From: Euryodendron excelsum
Taxonomy: Eukaryota > Streptophyta > Magnoliopsida > Ericales > Pentaphylacaceae
Assembly (NCBI GenBank): GCA_033060915.1
Contig: CM065397.1
Location: forward strand, 15,371,001 to 15,435,000
Length of the DNA: 64,000 bases
Reading direction: 5' to 3'
The notes below the pieces were generated by a model, which saw nothing but the letters and a program-made list of their open reading frames with translations, had not been told where the DNA came from and ran no database searches. The first letter of the stretch is position 1; each line of letters begins with the position of its first letter. The position numbers and the translations under genes were made by a program. This document shows positions 35,431-47,636 of this stretch, piece after piece.

Positions 35431-36790
35431 TGACCTTTGCTTGTTAATCTAATGTTTATTGCTATCTTTTCACCTTTGAGTATCATTATTCTTTCCATGT
35501 TGGCAAAGGTATTTACATGATAATCCTCTGATAAAAAAAATTCTTTCAAGGCAGATGTGGTGAGATTGGAAATAGAAGGATTTGAATCTTTCATTGCTAC
35601 ATAAATTTCATTCAAATGTAGTTTATTCTTAGACAAATGATGTTGAAATATTCAGTCACAAATTTTTTTGGCATTGATGGGGAACTAACAATTTTGAAAC
35701 ACATTTATCACAATATATTTGTATTTGTCACTGAGAAACTCTCATTTGTATTTTATAGTTACGAAATTCCTTGTGAAAATAGTTATATTTATTGCTACAA
35801 ACTTTTATGATAAGCCGGACAAATAGTGACAAAATACCCTTCTTACAATAAGTTTTGTTTAATGTGGCACAGTCATATAGATGTTGCACGTGAAAAGGCT
35901 TATCTATACCATATTTCCATCATAGAAATAACCACAAAACCATTACGTTGCAACAAATGAGACCTTTAGTGATTATATGTTTCGTTGTAATCGGTTGTAG
36001 TTCATGGCGACAAAGGCTCTTCATCGTACTAAAGTTCAAAAATTATTGTAACGCATTCTTCCACCTATTGTAACAATGCTCTTTCTATGGCTATTGTTAC
36101 AAGTTCTAAAGGTATTGAATGAAATCCTTGTTCACCATTTATTGTGATGATCATGTGTTGTCACAAAAGCCTTTTCTTATGTGCCAAAGACAAATTTATT
36201 ACGGCTGAAATAGATGCAAATACGGAATAATTATTTGATATTATAGTGAAGCATGTAGTCATCGTTGCACTTATTGTGCCGATGGTATGTCACCAATGAC
36301 GTGCTTGTTGCGACAAAGTGGCAATAAAATTATTTTCTCACATTAAATTGTTAGCAAGGAAATTTTAACTTACTGTGAGGAAAGCTTTTGTGGCAAAAGT
36401 CATTTCTATTGTAGCGGTGGTCAAGGTAGTCACATGCTTTGTGCAAGAAAAAAATAGTCTCCCTTATTGATGCCATCTATTTGCGAGTACTATGTAGGAA
36501 GATGCTTCACTTATTGCATTTTGTATTTAGTAATTAGCTCACTTTCTTGGGTCAATGGGTAACAAAATATGTCGTGAAGTAGCTTTTTGTCTATTAGTAC
36601 TTATTATATTCATTTATTTAAAATTGAATAAAAAACTTACATTAATGAGTTGTGATATACACATCATTATGATGACATTGTTCAGCCTCCCTAGCAATTA
36701 TAAATGAGTTTATCCGCTACGGTTCACGTGTAGTATGTAGTATTTTGAAAACCGGTTGTGGTAAAATAACACAATGGGCGAGTGCCTATA
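35431..36790. other. AT-rich spacer with repeated 'ttgtgacaa'-type words
   Basis: Between 35700 and 36450 short words such as 'gttgtaatcgg', 'gcgacaaa' and 'ttgtcacaaaa' recur in both orientations. Such clusters are typical of subterminal regions of DNA transposons (CACTA or Mutator type), but no terminal repeats or transposase were found. Confidence 0.3.
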
Positions 36791-37060
36791 CTCTTCTCCT
36801 TATAAAAGGAGAGAGTCCATTTTCACATGATACACAATCTTAACATCCCATTTCTCTCTTTGTTTTGTTGTACCTATGTTTCTTCCTTGCATACCTTGTT
36901 TGAATCATTTGAGATGAAGCTCTTCTCCTTAAAAAAGGAGAGAATCCATTTTCACATGATACACAATCTTAAGATCCCATTTCTCTTTTTGTTTTGTTGT
37001 ACCTATGTTTCTTCCTTGCACACCTTGTTTGATTCATTTGAGATGAAGCTCTTCTCCTGA
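36791..37060 (+). repeat. 129-bp tandem duplication, about 2.1 copies
   Basis: The copies begin 'ctcttctcct' at 36791, 36920 and 37049 (partial), exactly 129 bases apart, with about ten differences between the two full units. As 129 is a multiple of three, a 77-codon frame at 36827-37060 repeats itself; no known protein is recognised. Confidence 0.85.
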
Positions 37061-38360
37061 TAAAAGCGAAAGCTTTCACCAAAGCACCAGTGATTGTAGT
37101 TCATGTTGAAGACCTCTTTAGGGGGAAGAAGACGTCAAATTGGAAGTCGATCTTCCAATTCATCTGATAAAAGGCAATGGAAATCTTTATAGGATAAGTG
37201 ATGAAATATCAGATAGAAAACCTAGTTTTTTGCTCATCTAATGAAAATAATGTGCTTCCTTTATTATTATTTTTAAATAAACTCGATTTAATTGTTGTGA
37301 AATGACATCTTTGAGTATTTTTAATTTTACTGATGATGCATCTTTAATAATGTCTCAATATCTCGCATACAAGTTAAATGTCATTCATTTCGTATAGAAT
37401 TAGTGCAATAGGCACATTCAATTTCTATGTGATCATATTAGAGGTGTAAAGTGGGTCGTGGCGTACCAACATGCTTTGTGCCATGACCCTATCGTGTCTG
37501 TACTCATGTCATGCTTGTACTTGTGCACATGTCGTGCTAGTGTCGTGTTGATATCCATGCTAATGATTTTTTTATGAATACTAAATGGAATACATTCATA
37601 ACTTATAAAATAAATTTATGAAGTTAAAAAAATATTAAATGGAATATCTTCACAAGACAAATAGAATAAGATTTTGAGTTTTTGAATGGAATCCATTTAC
37701 AAACTAACACTTAGGGCACTGCAAGGTGCATTTTGCACAATATCCATAAACGTATTGAACGTGTGTGCGCTTTGAGTTGGGTTGGATTAGCTTATTCAAC
37801 TAGTTTATTTTCTAACTTTTTTTTAACCAAAAGGTAGTTTTCTATTTTTTATGTGACTTTTGGTTTATGCTATTGAGATTCTATCGAAAACCAAAAAATT
37901 AATAAAATGTAAAAGCTACTTATATAAGTGAGCTTATAAACTGATCCATCATACACAGTTGAATGCAAATCCTTTGTTATTTCTTTGTGCTCCTTTCTCT
38001 GTCCCAATATTAGGTTATAAATACAATTAATATCTATACTAGGTACGAAACCAATGTAGGAATTTTTTCTAAATCAAAACTCTAGTTCCATGAAAAGTGG
38101 GTTGCTATTTCGTGTGAATTTTGAGGGATACATTGTTATCCCTACTATGTGTATCAGTGTACTGTAATCAGTAATTAAGAATGCTAAATCCATAGAAAAT
38201 AAGCAAACTTACAGTATTGTAGAAATTCAGAATTGTAGAATGCTAATTAAGGCTAGAGTGAGACTCTTATGTCCTTAAGACAAAGTCATCCCCCACAAAG
38301 GTGCAGAAGGATTTGGATGTTTGTCTCTCAAGATGCAACAATCTCCCACACATAGAAGGT
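37061..38360. other. AT-rich spacer
   Basis: No gene, terminal repeat or family could be supported. The stretch at 37440-37560 has repeated 'gtcgtg' and 'catgtcatgc' words typical of old transposon ends, but without pairs. Confidence 0.35.
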
Positions 38361-39673
38361 GTACTCTCTTAATGCAATAAAAGATTATGAAAAATTAAGT
38401 GTCTTGGAAAGTAGAAAATGTAAAGTAGATATAAACGCTAAGGTGTCTGCTCGAAAAGGTCACCAATCAAATAATACTTTGAATAATCACCTGACTCACC
38501 TCCGAAAGTGCTCTTTTTATCTGTAAATGTGCGGTTGACGGTTGTAGTTTTATCCGAGAAGTCTAAAATTGTATCTTTTCAAGGACCTAGCCCAATATAA
38601 GCTGTAGCACTCACCTCACACTCACCTAACTTGGGTTGAATTGAAATTACGTGAATTGAATCTAAGATAACAGGGAAAATAAAATAAACCGAAAATCTTT
38701 TAGGTTTTGATGATTGTTTTGAATTACTAATTTATTACAATGAAAATAAAGGCAATTAACACTACATAATTAAATTAAAAGAAATTGAAATTAGACTTAA
38801 AATAATTAAAAGGGAATTAGGCTCAATTGATCCAATCATCCGATTCATCCAAGGTTTTTAATGTGGTTTATAACTCAAATCAAACATAACATTTAAGAGT
38901 GTTTGATTCGAAAGATTTAACTTTGAAAAGTAATAATTCTCAAGCAATTGAAATTATATACATGGTCAATGGGGGAATTAAAGGTTAATAGCATCAATTT
39001 AACTAAGGTTAATACCAAATTTAGGGTTTGTGCATTGAATTAGCCAAATATAGTCAATAACTCAGGTGTTCTAAGGCATCTTACAATCAATTGATGGGAA
39101 TGAATTCTAGCAATAATGGATTAATTATCTAGTCAAGAGTTATAGATTAATACCATCAATTTGGGTAATTAAAATCCTAAAACTTAGCAATAATCTAAGT
39201 TTTCTAAAATTCCACATGCAATTACTAAGAATTAGAAATTTAGAAAAATATAACAATTAATTCATGAGATGTCTCCATTGATACCCTTGAATTTCTCGAG
39301 TGATTTTCACATTGAACCCAATTTAAATGACAAGCTACTTGAATCCATTAGAAAAGTATGTAAAAATGTAAAAAAAGCATGTAGGGATTTAAATCTAAAA
39401 TTTACTTGAATATTAAAAGTGTTTGGTTGTAATAAAAATACAAGAAAGTAAAGGAAAATACTATACAATAAAATAAAATTACAAATTAACTCTATACTAC
39501 CATTATAAAGATAAATCTAAACTAAAAATGAAGACAAAATAGGAGAACCAACCTCTTTGGAGGTTCTCCCGCTACCCCTCTACCTAAAACTAACCCTAAA
39601 AAAACACTCTTCTATCTATTTCCTGTACACACACCTTTTATACTTGCAAATTTTGTATCGACCAATCGAACAG

Positions 39674-41308
39674 TGACTCGCCTTCGTAATGCGGTATTCC
39701 TACAAAATGGAGTTAGCACCCCGCAAGAGTACGGGGGTCGCGATGAAGTATAAACTGGTAATCCGGTATCGTTCTCTCCTAAAGGACCTAGCCAAATATA
39801 GGCTCTAGCACTCAACTCACACTAACCTAACCTAGGATTAGATTGCAATTGTGTGGAGAATTAGATCTAAAATAAAAAAGAAAAATAAAAGGACCGAAAA
39901 TATTTTGGGTTTTGATGGTGGTTTTGAATTACTAACCTATTGCAATGAAAATAAAAACAATTAACACTAGACAATTAAAGTAAAGCAAAATGAAAATAGA
40001 ATTAAAGCAATTAAAGGGGAATTGGGCTCAAATGATCCAACCACTCAATTTCATCCAAGGTTTCCAATGGGGTTTATAACTCAAATCAAACACAACATTT
40101 AAGTGTGTTTGATTCGGAGGATTTAGCTTTGAAAACCAATTATTCTCAAGCAATTGAAATTAGATACATGTTCGATGGGGAATCAAAGGTTAATACCATC
40201 GATTCAACTTAGTCAATACCAAATTTGTGGTTTGTGCATTGATTAGCCAAACATAGTCAATAACCTAGGTTTTCTAAGGCATCTTCAATCAATTGTTGGG
40301 AATGAATTTCTAGCAATTGTGGAGTATTTTTCTAATCAAGAGTCCTAAATTAATACCATTGATTTGGGTGATGAAAATCTCCAAATTTAGTCAATAATCT
40401 AAGTTTTCTAAAATTCCACACCTAATTACTAGAAATTTGAATTCTAAGAAAATATGGCAATTAATCCATGAGATACCGCCAATTGAATTCCTTGGATTAT
40501 TTGGGTGATTTTCACATTTAAACCCAATGTAAAAACTAGCTAATTAAAGTCATAATAAAAGCATGAAAAATGGAAACAAAGCATGTAGAGATTTAATCTA
40601 AAATTTACTTGAAAATTAAGAGTGTTTGGATACAAGAAAAATATAAAAAAGTGCAAGAAAGTGAAAGAAAATACAATACAATGAAGAAAATTACAAGTTT
40701 CTACATTATACTACAATTACAAAGCTAAATCTAAGCTAAAAACGAAGAAAAATAGAAAAATCTAACCTTGAAGAGGCTCTCCCGCCGCCCCCTTGCTCTC
40801 AAAAAACCCTAACTATCCAAAAACTATACAAAAAACCCTAAAAAACGCAGCTTCGGACGCAAAAAACACAATCTGGATGAACAGTAACCGTCCGAACGGT
40901 GAACAGTACCCGTTCGGACGGGTACTATTCACACTGTTCAGTCACAGAAACTTCGAAGCTTGATTTTGCCACCCTAGAGTTTGATTCAGCCAATGTACAT
41001 TAGACACAAAGTTGTAGAGCTTGAAGTATTCTTTCCAGTGACGCAAAAATCAGCTCAATCGGATATCGGAGTGAAAAGTTATGGCTAAAATACCGAGACA
41101 GGTCTGAATTTTCATGAACAAAATATTCGCCTTGACCTCGCTTTGATTATTCTTGATTTCTTTTCACCTTTATTAGCTTATATAACCTACAAAACACATA
41201 CAAAACATACTCAAACAAATATCTAACTAAAATAAGGAAATTAACAATAATTTAACTCTAACAAAGTGCGAATTAGAGGCCAATAATTACACTTTTACCG
41301 CGTAATCA
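39674..41308 (-). mobile_element. Athila-like solo LTR (inner), 1635 bp
   Basis: It starts TGACTCGCC and ends CGTAATCA, with perfect 5-bp flanks AACAG at 39669-39673 and 41309-41313. It is inserted in the outer solo LTR of the same family. On the minus strand it begins with the TGATTACG...GTAATTA stem typical of this family. Small frames inside it are not genes. Confidence 0.9.
40899..40932. repeat. Long hairpin in the GC-rich module of the inner solo LTR
   Basis: The 15-bp arms at 40899-40913 and 40918-40932 pair with one mismatch around the loop TCGG. The arms contain the 'gaacagtacccgt' motif that recurs in altered form in all LTRs of this family. Confidence 0.75.
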
Positions 41309-42081
41309 AACAGTCAAAATGCAATCGAACAGTTGATCAAACGATCCAAGGCAATCGAACGGCCGATTGATCAGTATCGGACCCTCTCTGAAGTTTTGGT
41401 CATTTTTGGTGCATAAGTCATTTTCGACATCACGATCAAACGCCCAATCAAACTATAAAACTCCCCCTCTGAAGTTTTGGTCCTTAAGTGGAGGGATGAT
41501 GCTGTAGAAGCTCGAACGGAGGCATTTTCGACGTCACCGATTGAACGATTAGCGGAGATCAAATGACCGATTGAACGGTGTTCTTGATTTTTTCCCGTTT
41601 TAACCTAAAAAACCTACAAAGCACACAAAAAACACAATTAGACAAATATATAACTAAAATAAGACAATTAACACTAATATAAATCTAACAAGGTCCTATA
41701 ATTACACTTTTAGGGTGTAATCATTACCGCCATACAATTTAAATAATAAACTCACAAGCCAATTTCTCATTCACTAGTCATGGATTAATATAACAAAAAT
41801 AAGCATTTTGTCTAACATACATGAGAGAAGCTTCAAGGTTTCTACGCTTTCTAAGAGCTCCTATGACAAGCTGGTTGAAAGCTCTTCCTCTGGGGCACAT
41901 GCATACTTATTTTGATTCTTAGCCCTAAGTACTCTTAGCCCTAAGTACGCACATGCATACCCATTTCAATAAAGGTGATGAGGGTCTAAGTCCTACACAA
42001 TTCCATAAAATGAAAATTTCAATTCAAAGGTATTCTACATATTTAACTCCAAAGATTCATATTTTCTTGAAGAATCCTTAT

Positions 42082-42673
42082 TGATGCAACGGGGATTAAA
42101 AGAACGGGATAATTAACCCTAACCCGTTGATTCACCACGAATACCAGATTAAAAGTCTTTTTCCAACCTATTGATTCACTACGAATACCAGGCTTAAAGG
42201 CATCAAAAGTTCGTTGATTCGCAAGAATACCGAATGATTGGGAAAAGGTGCAAACTCGCACACAATCTGCATTCTTCAAAAAAAGACCCCTTGAAAAAGT
42301 CAAAATGAAAACATAAATAGGCGGCGCGAAACCCTAGATGTGCGGCACAAAACCCTAGGGCCCAAAACAAACCGGTTTAAAAGAAAACCTAGAAAACAGG
42401 CCCAAAACACTAAATAGGCCAAAAGTCATACTTAGAAGCATTTTTTGTGTTAATTTTGGCTGAAAAATGATGTTGAATAGTTTTTCAGGGCCTTTGTCTC
42501 GTCGATACTTTTTCGAAAACATATTATAATAAGAAAACGGAGTTAAGTAGCGAAAGTTACGGCCATTTAAAGTTACCGACCAGCTGACATTCTATCGACT
42601 GATTCCACTCGTCGCACGAGCATAACAATGCCCCCGGATCTCCAAGTAGTCTTTTGCTATGCTATCCGCATCA
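42082..42673. mobile_element. 592-bp solo LTR-like insertion in unit 1
   Basis: It begins TGATGC and ends GCATCA, flanked by CTTAT at 42077-42081 and 42674-42678. Unit 2 has the uninterrupted site near 46380 ('gaatccttatccacc'), which proves the insertion. Inside, 'gttgattc.c.a.gaatacc' occurs three times between 42126 and 42235. There is no coding capacity; TG...CA ends and a 5-bp duplication fit a short LTR. Confidence 0.85.
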
Positions 42674-43605
42674 CTTATTCACCACAAGCTTCTTCCTAGG
42701 GTGGATAAAGGGTTTCTAGATTTGAAATTAACTTGTAATCTTGACTTATGATATTGTGATGTTATGAGACTCAATGTGTAAGTCCAAAACTTAGCAAAAG
42801 CATCCTAGAATCCCACGCTCAATCAAAAGAAAAATAATAATTTTGAAACAAAGATTGAGCAGCTATTATAGCATTTACAAAATGAAATATTGATAGGAAA
42901 TAATAATTTTAAATGGAACAAACATTAAATGGAATTAATACATTTACAAAATGAAATGATTTAATTCTAGGATCTATTATAGCAGCTAACAAAAAAATAG
43001 GTGACATGTATTCCCAATATTTTTTGAATTTTTTTTCCATTGATTGACAAGCTTTTTAAAAATAATTATTAGTTCTATAGTTACTTAAAGTAGTAGAAAT
43101 ATTATACAATTGCACTTATACTAGCCGTTATATAGTTGTTAGAAGCGATTTTTTTGGTTATTTTGATGTATTTTTCGAAAAACTCACTGTTGGGTCGTGC
43201 TTGCGTTGTGTAAGTGCTCATGGGATTGGATGAGAGTTAGCTGACTACTGAGCCACTCTTTTGTGGCTGGTACAATTTCTAATTTCAGTTATGGAGATAT
43301 ACATTAGCACCAATGATAAACTTGGAAGCCTAAATATAGGATTTGAGATGAATTTTCAGTAGTAAGGTATGACAAACTACTACCATTTTGATTTAAGTTT
43401 TAGAATGTGGGATAATATATGTTATTAAATTTATCAAATTAATTACATATGAAGTTGAATACAATTTTTGTTTTGTTTCTTTAATTCTTTCTATTGATAG
43501 ATCGTATGGTAAAAACAAATTGAAGTAGGAGAGAGATAATAAAGGTAGCAAGAATAGTGATTGGTTTTTCTACATGATAATCAGATCTTAATTAACAACA
43601 TGGTT

Positions 43606-44392
43606 CTCACTCTCAATAATACAGAGAGTCCTTTGCTAATACATCAGACAATGGAAAAGAAATTGGTAAATTCTGGAAGGCATTATGGAATTTAATAATC
43701 CCAAATAAAGTGAAGGTATTTGCTTGGAAAGCTTGTTTGAATATTCTCCCAGTCAAATCCAATTTGAGAAAAAAGAAAGTTGTTTATGAGGATGGTTGTG
43801 AAATCTGTAAGGGGAGAGCAAAAATAACTTTTCATTGCTTCTTTAAATGCCCTTTTGCTCAACAAGTGTGGAAGGATAGTCTTTCATCTCATTTGGGACA
43901 ACTAAGGTATGTTCAAGTTTTCATACTAAGGACTGTGGACATTATGCACCAGAATGTAGATACACTAAGTACTTTCTTCTTGATTTGTTGGTATATTTGG
44001 AATAACTGCAATTAGTTTATCTTCAACAATAAGCAGTGAAGGGCGGGTGACATTGCGAGGTATGCTTGTGACTATGAGGCTTTATTTAGGCACAAGAGTA
44101 GTCTTTTACTATTATTTGAGCTATTCAAGACTTGGGCTATCTCCTCTCTTCTTTTGTATATGTCTGCCATGTAGTTTGCGAGTCATCCAAAATTTTTGCA
44201 GCTTTTGTATTTCACATACTTTGAGGTAGGGAAATGGTGTTACTCATTATTTGGCTAGAATGACTTGCAATTTTGTTTCTCAAAAAGTGTGAATGGAGGA
44301 GGTTCCACCTTCTTTAGTCTCCTTAGTGTTTGTTGAGGCTTCTAACCCTTTGTAAGTGCTTTGGGCTGCTATCTAAAAAAACAAAAAAAATT
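43606..44392 (+). pseudogene. 5'-truncated LINE (L1-type) in unit 1: zinc-binding domain of ORF2
   Basis: From 43620 to 44012 a frame encodes the zf-RVT region that follows reverse transcriptase in plant LINE ORF2 (W..LIIPNKVKVFAWKA, LPVKSNL, C-x2-C ... H-x4-C-x3-A-x2-VW). RT and endonuclease are absent. The RNase H region present in unit 2 has been deleted here (about 270 bp). The 3' end has an A-rich tail at 44375-44390, and AACAACATGGTT (43594-43605) / AATAACATGGTT (44393-44404) form a 12-bp target duplication with one mismatch. It is a dead retroposed fragment. Confidence 0.88.
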
Positions 44393-44430
44393 AATAACAT
44401 GGTTAAAAACATAAAGTCTGTAATTGACAA

Positions 44431-44474
44431 CCCCCCCCCCCCCCCCCCACCCCCAAAAAAAAAAAAAAAAAAAA
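44431..44474. repeat. Poly-C then poly-A run
   Basis: Eighteen C, one A, five C and then about 21 A (44431-44474) sit in the segment shared with unit 2, where the corresponding place (near 57535) is a shorter C-rich run. The tract has clearly expanded or contracted since the duplication. Confidence 0.85.
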
Positions 44475-45445
44475 ACCAAATCTAAATTAAGCCCAAATTA
44501 GCTTCCCACAAACCCACACCAAAACATCCAATTATCAAAGAGAGTTGTGAGAAGAGATAATTAAAATAATGAGGTCATTTTTTTTTCACTTTCAAGCTAC
44601 TGGAAATCGCATTCTACAAATTACCTACCATCGAAAAAATCTTTCTTAAAAATCAAATTTGTATGAATCATTTTATAAACCATTCTCAACTACCCATCAA
44701 CCAATATAGCATCAAAAAAGCACCTAGTTCTTTGAATCACTAAAGAGGTCATAGTCAAACCATAATTGAAGAGATAAGGGAAACTCAATGCATCTTGACA
44801 AAACACGATATGTATGTCATTATCTAAAACAACTTACTTCATAATCACAGTTGGTTTTGCATTGTTATACTACTTGAACTTGCTTAACACAAAATACATA
44901 TTTCTCTCTCATGAAAGAGATAAAATTGAAGAAATAAAATAGACTTGCAAATCTCCAAGGAGAACACAACCTACATGAAAAAAAATAATTTAACATGGTT
45001 AACCATAGAAAATTAAAAGTCGCAAACAATAAGACCACAACCCACAACACAAATCACAAATCTCGTTAAGAAGATGAAAAGATAAAATTGTAAAAATCAA
45101 ATACTCTAATTATCAGTTTGCAATCTCATTAAAATCTTTGGCTTTGGATATGAACAAGAGCCGACTCACCCTAAGTTAAAAATCGGTTCTCCGCCTCAAT
45201 TAATGCGAGAATATCCAAAGCTCTATTCATGGAAAGCGAACGGCTTGTAGAGATTAAACAAGTTGAGAAGGGAATGCACGGTGGAGTAGGAGAAGATGAT
45301 GAAAGAAGGTGGGGGTGTGGTGTTGCTGGTTTGGCCATGGTGGTAGCCATGCGTGAGAGAGATGCACAGAGATAGGATAGGAGGGGTGTTGGGTCTCTAA
45401 AGAAAGAAAGGTGTTCTAGAGAGAGAGAAGTAAGGATAAGAGATT

Positions 45446-46086
45446 CATTGGGAAGTTAGGTTTTGGTTTATGCAATGGTGAGGTAGTGAGATATATGGCA
45501 AGAGAGAGAAGAATAAAAAGGAGGAAAAAAAAAAAACAAAGAGACTGTTTGCATGGCTAGCTCCTAGCTGACCAAAGGACTAAAAACATTAATGTCCACT
45601 GACCCAACTTTGAAGTTAGAGGAGAAATTTTTCCATGCTCCAAGAGCATTCCTCCACCTCTTACATGAGCGGTGGGCCTCACTCCATTGAACAAGTGGAT
45701 TCCATTTCTCATGTAAGAGGTGGAGTAATGCTCCATGGAGTATGGAATAATTTTTTGAAGTTAGAGAGAGAAAGTCTGTAGCATGTATATAGAAAAAGTT
45801 TTTAATGCCTTCATCAAAGAGAGAGTCTATAGCATGAATGTACAAAGAGATATACACAACCCTTCAGTACAGTCTTAAGGGAGGCCATGTCCTTATTTTG
45901 TTGGGAGTCGCAAAAGTATGACTGACGTTTTCGGGCGGAACATTGAAAGGGTAAGAGGAGTCAATAAATGATCTCAACCATTTGGTTGGAGGAAAAATTC
46001 ATACCAATCATTGGATGAGACATATAGGACATTTTTTTAAAAATTAATGTGTTTTGTTATATGGCTTGTGCACCAAAATTGTGTTT
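45446..46086. other. Spacer between the duplicated units
   Basis: It contains the foldback element at 45622-45755 and, after it, two copies of 'agagagaaagtct.tagcatg' about 65 bases apart (from 45765 and 45828). No gene is seen. Confidence 0.5.
45622..45755. mobile_element. Foldback MITE, possibly Mutator-like
   Basis: Arms at about 45625-45669 and 45708-45753 are inverted copies of about 45 bp with few mismatches, separated by a 38-base loop. The element is bounded by the 11-bp direct repeat TGAAGTTAGAG at 45611-45621 and 45756-45766. A 9-11-bp duplication points to the Mutator superfamily. No coding capacity. Confidence 0.7.
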
Positions 46087-47636
46087 GTACTCCATTAATG
46101 CAATTAAAGATTTTGAAAAATCAAGTGTCTTGAAAAGTAGAAAATGTAAATTAGATGCAGAAGCTTTCAAGAGCTCCAATGATAAGCTTGCTGAAAGCTC
46201 TTCCTCTGGGGCACATGCATACCCATTTTGATTCTTAGCCCTAAGTATACATATGCATATCTATTTCGATAAAGGCATTGAGGATCTGAGTCCTACACAG
46301 TCCCATAAAATGAAAATTTCAATTCAAAGGTATTCTAAATATTTGACCCTAGAGATTCATATTTTCTTGAAGAATCCTTATCCACCACAAGCTTCTTCTA
46401 GGGTGGGTAAAGGATTTCTAGATTTGAAATTAACTTGTAATCTTGACTCATAATCTTGTGATGTTATGGGACTCATTGTGTAAGTCCAAAACCTAGCAAA
46501 AGCATCCTAGAATCCCACGCTTTATCAAAAGAGAAAATAATAATTCTGAAACATAGGTCGAGAATGTTGCTTTTTTCAATGTGTGAGAAATAAAACAGAT
46601 AGGAAATAATATTTGTAAATGGAATAAATGTTAAATGGAATTAATAAATTTACAAAATGAAATTATTTTATTCTAAGATCTATTATAACACCTGAACAAA
46701 AAAATAGGTGATATGTATTCCCAATATTTTTTGAATTTTTCTTTCATTGATTGACAAGCTTTTTAAAAATAAATATTAGTTCTATATTTACTTAAAGTAG
46801 TAGAAATATTATACAATTGCACTTATACTAGCTATTATATAGTTGTTAGAAGCGATGTTTTTGGTTATTTTGATGTATTTTTCAAAAAAACTCACTGTTG
46901 GGTCGCGCTTGCACTGTGTAAGTGCTCATGGGATTGGATGAGGGCCAACTGACTACTAAGCCACTACCTGTGGCTGGTACAATTTCTAGTTTCAGTTATG
47001 GAGCTATACATTAGCACCAATGACAAAATTGGAAGCCTAAATATAGGATCTGGGATGACTTTTCAATAGTAAGGTATGATGAACTACTACCATTGAGATT
47101 TAAGTTTTAGAATGTGGGACCTACCAAATACATGGACGGTAAAAAAATGGGTGCTATCTACCTATTGGATTCCCCCCTCCCCCCGCGGGGGCTCTGCCAC
47201 CCTTTCTTATTTTATCACTAGGGATAACCAGTGCCCACGACACTTTCCACAAAATCTAAAACTACATTTGATAATGTGTACAACACCCCCCCACAAAATC
47301 TAAACCTGCATTTGGTAATGTGGCTCATTTGAGTTCAAGATTCTAATTAGCATAAACCCCATTAGGAGTTAATTCTTAACCAAGTTAAAGAAAAAGAAAT
47401 AATTTAGCAAATTGAAGCCATTAATTTTTTTCAAAACTAATACATGTTATTAAATTTATCAAATTGATTACATATGAAGTTGAATACAATTTTCATTTTG
47501 TTTCTTTAATACTTTTTACTGATAGAATGTATGGTAACAAAAAAAAAAAATTGAAGTAGGAAAGAGATACCAGAGTTAGCAAGAATGGTGATTAGTTTTT
47601 CCACATGATAATCAGATCTTAATTAACAACATGGTT

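Larger units (their letters stand above)
38492..41723 (-). mobile_element. Athila-like solo LTR (outer) in unit 1
   Basis: It runs from TGACTCACC at 38492 to GGGTGTAATCA at 41723, matching the ends of the LTRs at 49755 and 55462. Flanks TCACC (38487-38491) and TTACC (41724-41728) agree at four of five bases. The nested copy removed, it is about 1.6 kb. It has no internal domain, hence a solo LTR; mismatches in the flanks and diverged start suggest age. Confidence 0.8.
38361..45445 (+). repeat. Segmental duplication, unit 1
   Basis: Unit 1 matches unit 2 (46087-58660) in order and orientation once nested insertions are removed: 'gtactc..ttaatgcaat' start, 'gctcttcctctggggcacatgcata', the LINE relic, the 'cttcccacaaacccacaccaaaacatcc' block and the purine-rich end with 'ggtgttctagagagag'. 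Unit 1 is interrupted by solo LTRs at 38492-41723 and 42082-42673 and has lost about 270 bp of the LINE. The units are 640 bp apart, so this is a near-tandem duplication. Confidence 0.85.

Noticed and set aside
39612..39815. 67-codon minus-strand frame, with a similar one at 55329-55604
   Set aside because: It recurs because it lies across the start of Athila-like LTRs; it does not match in flanking frame and shows no domain.
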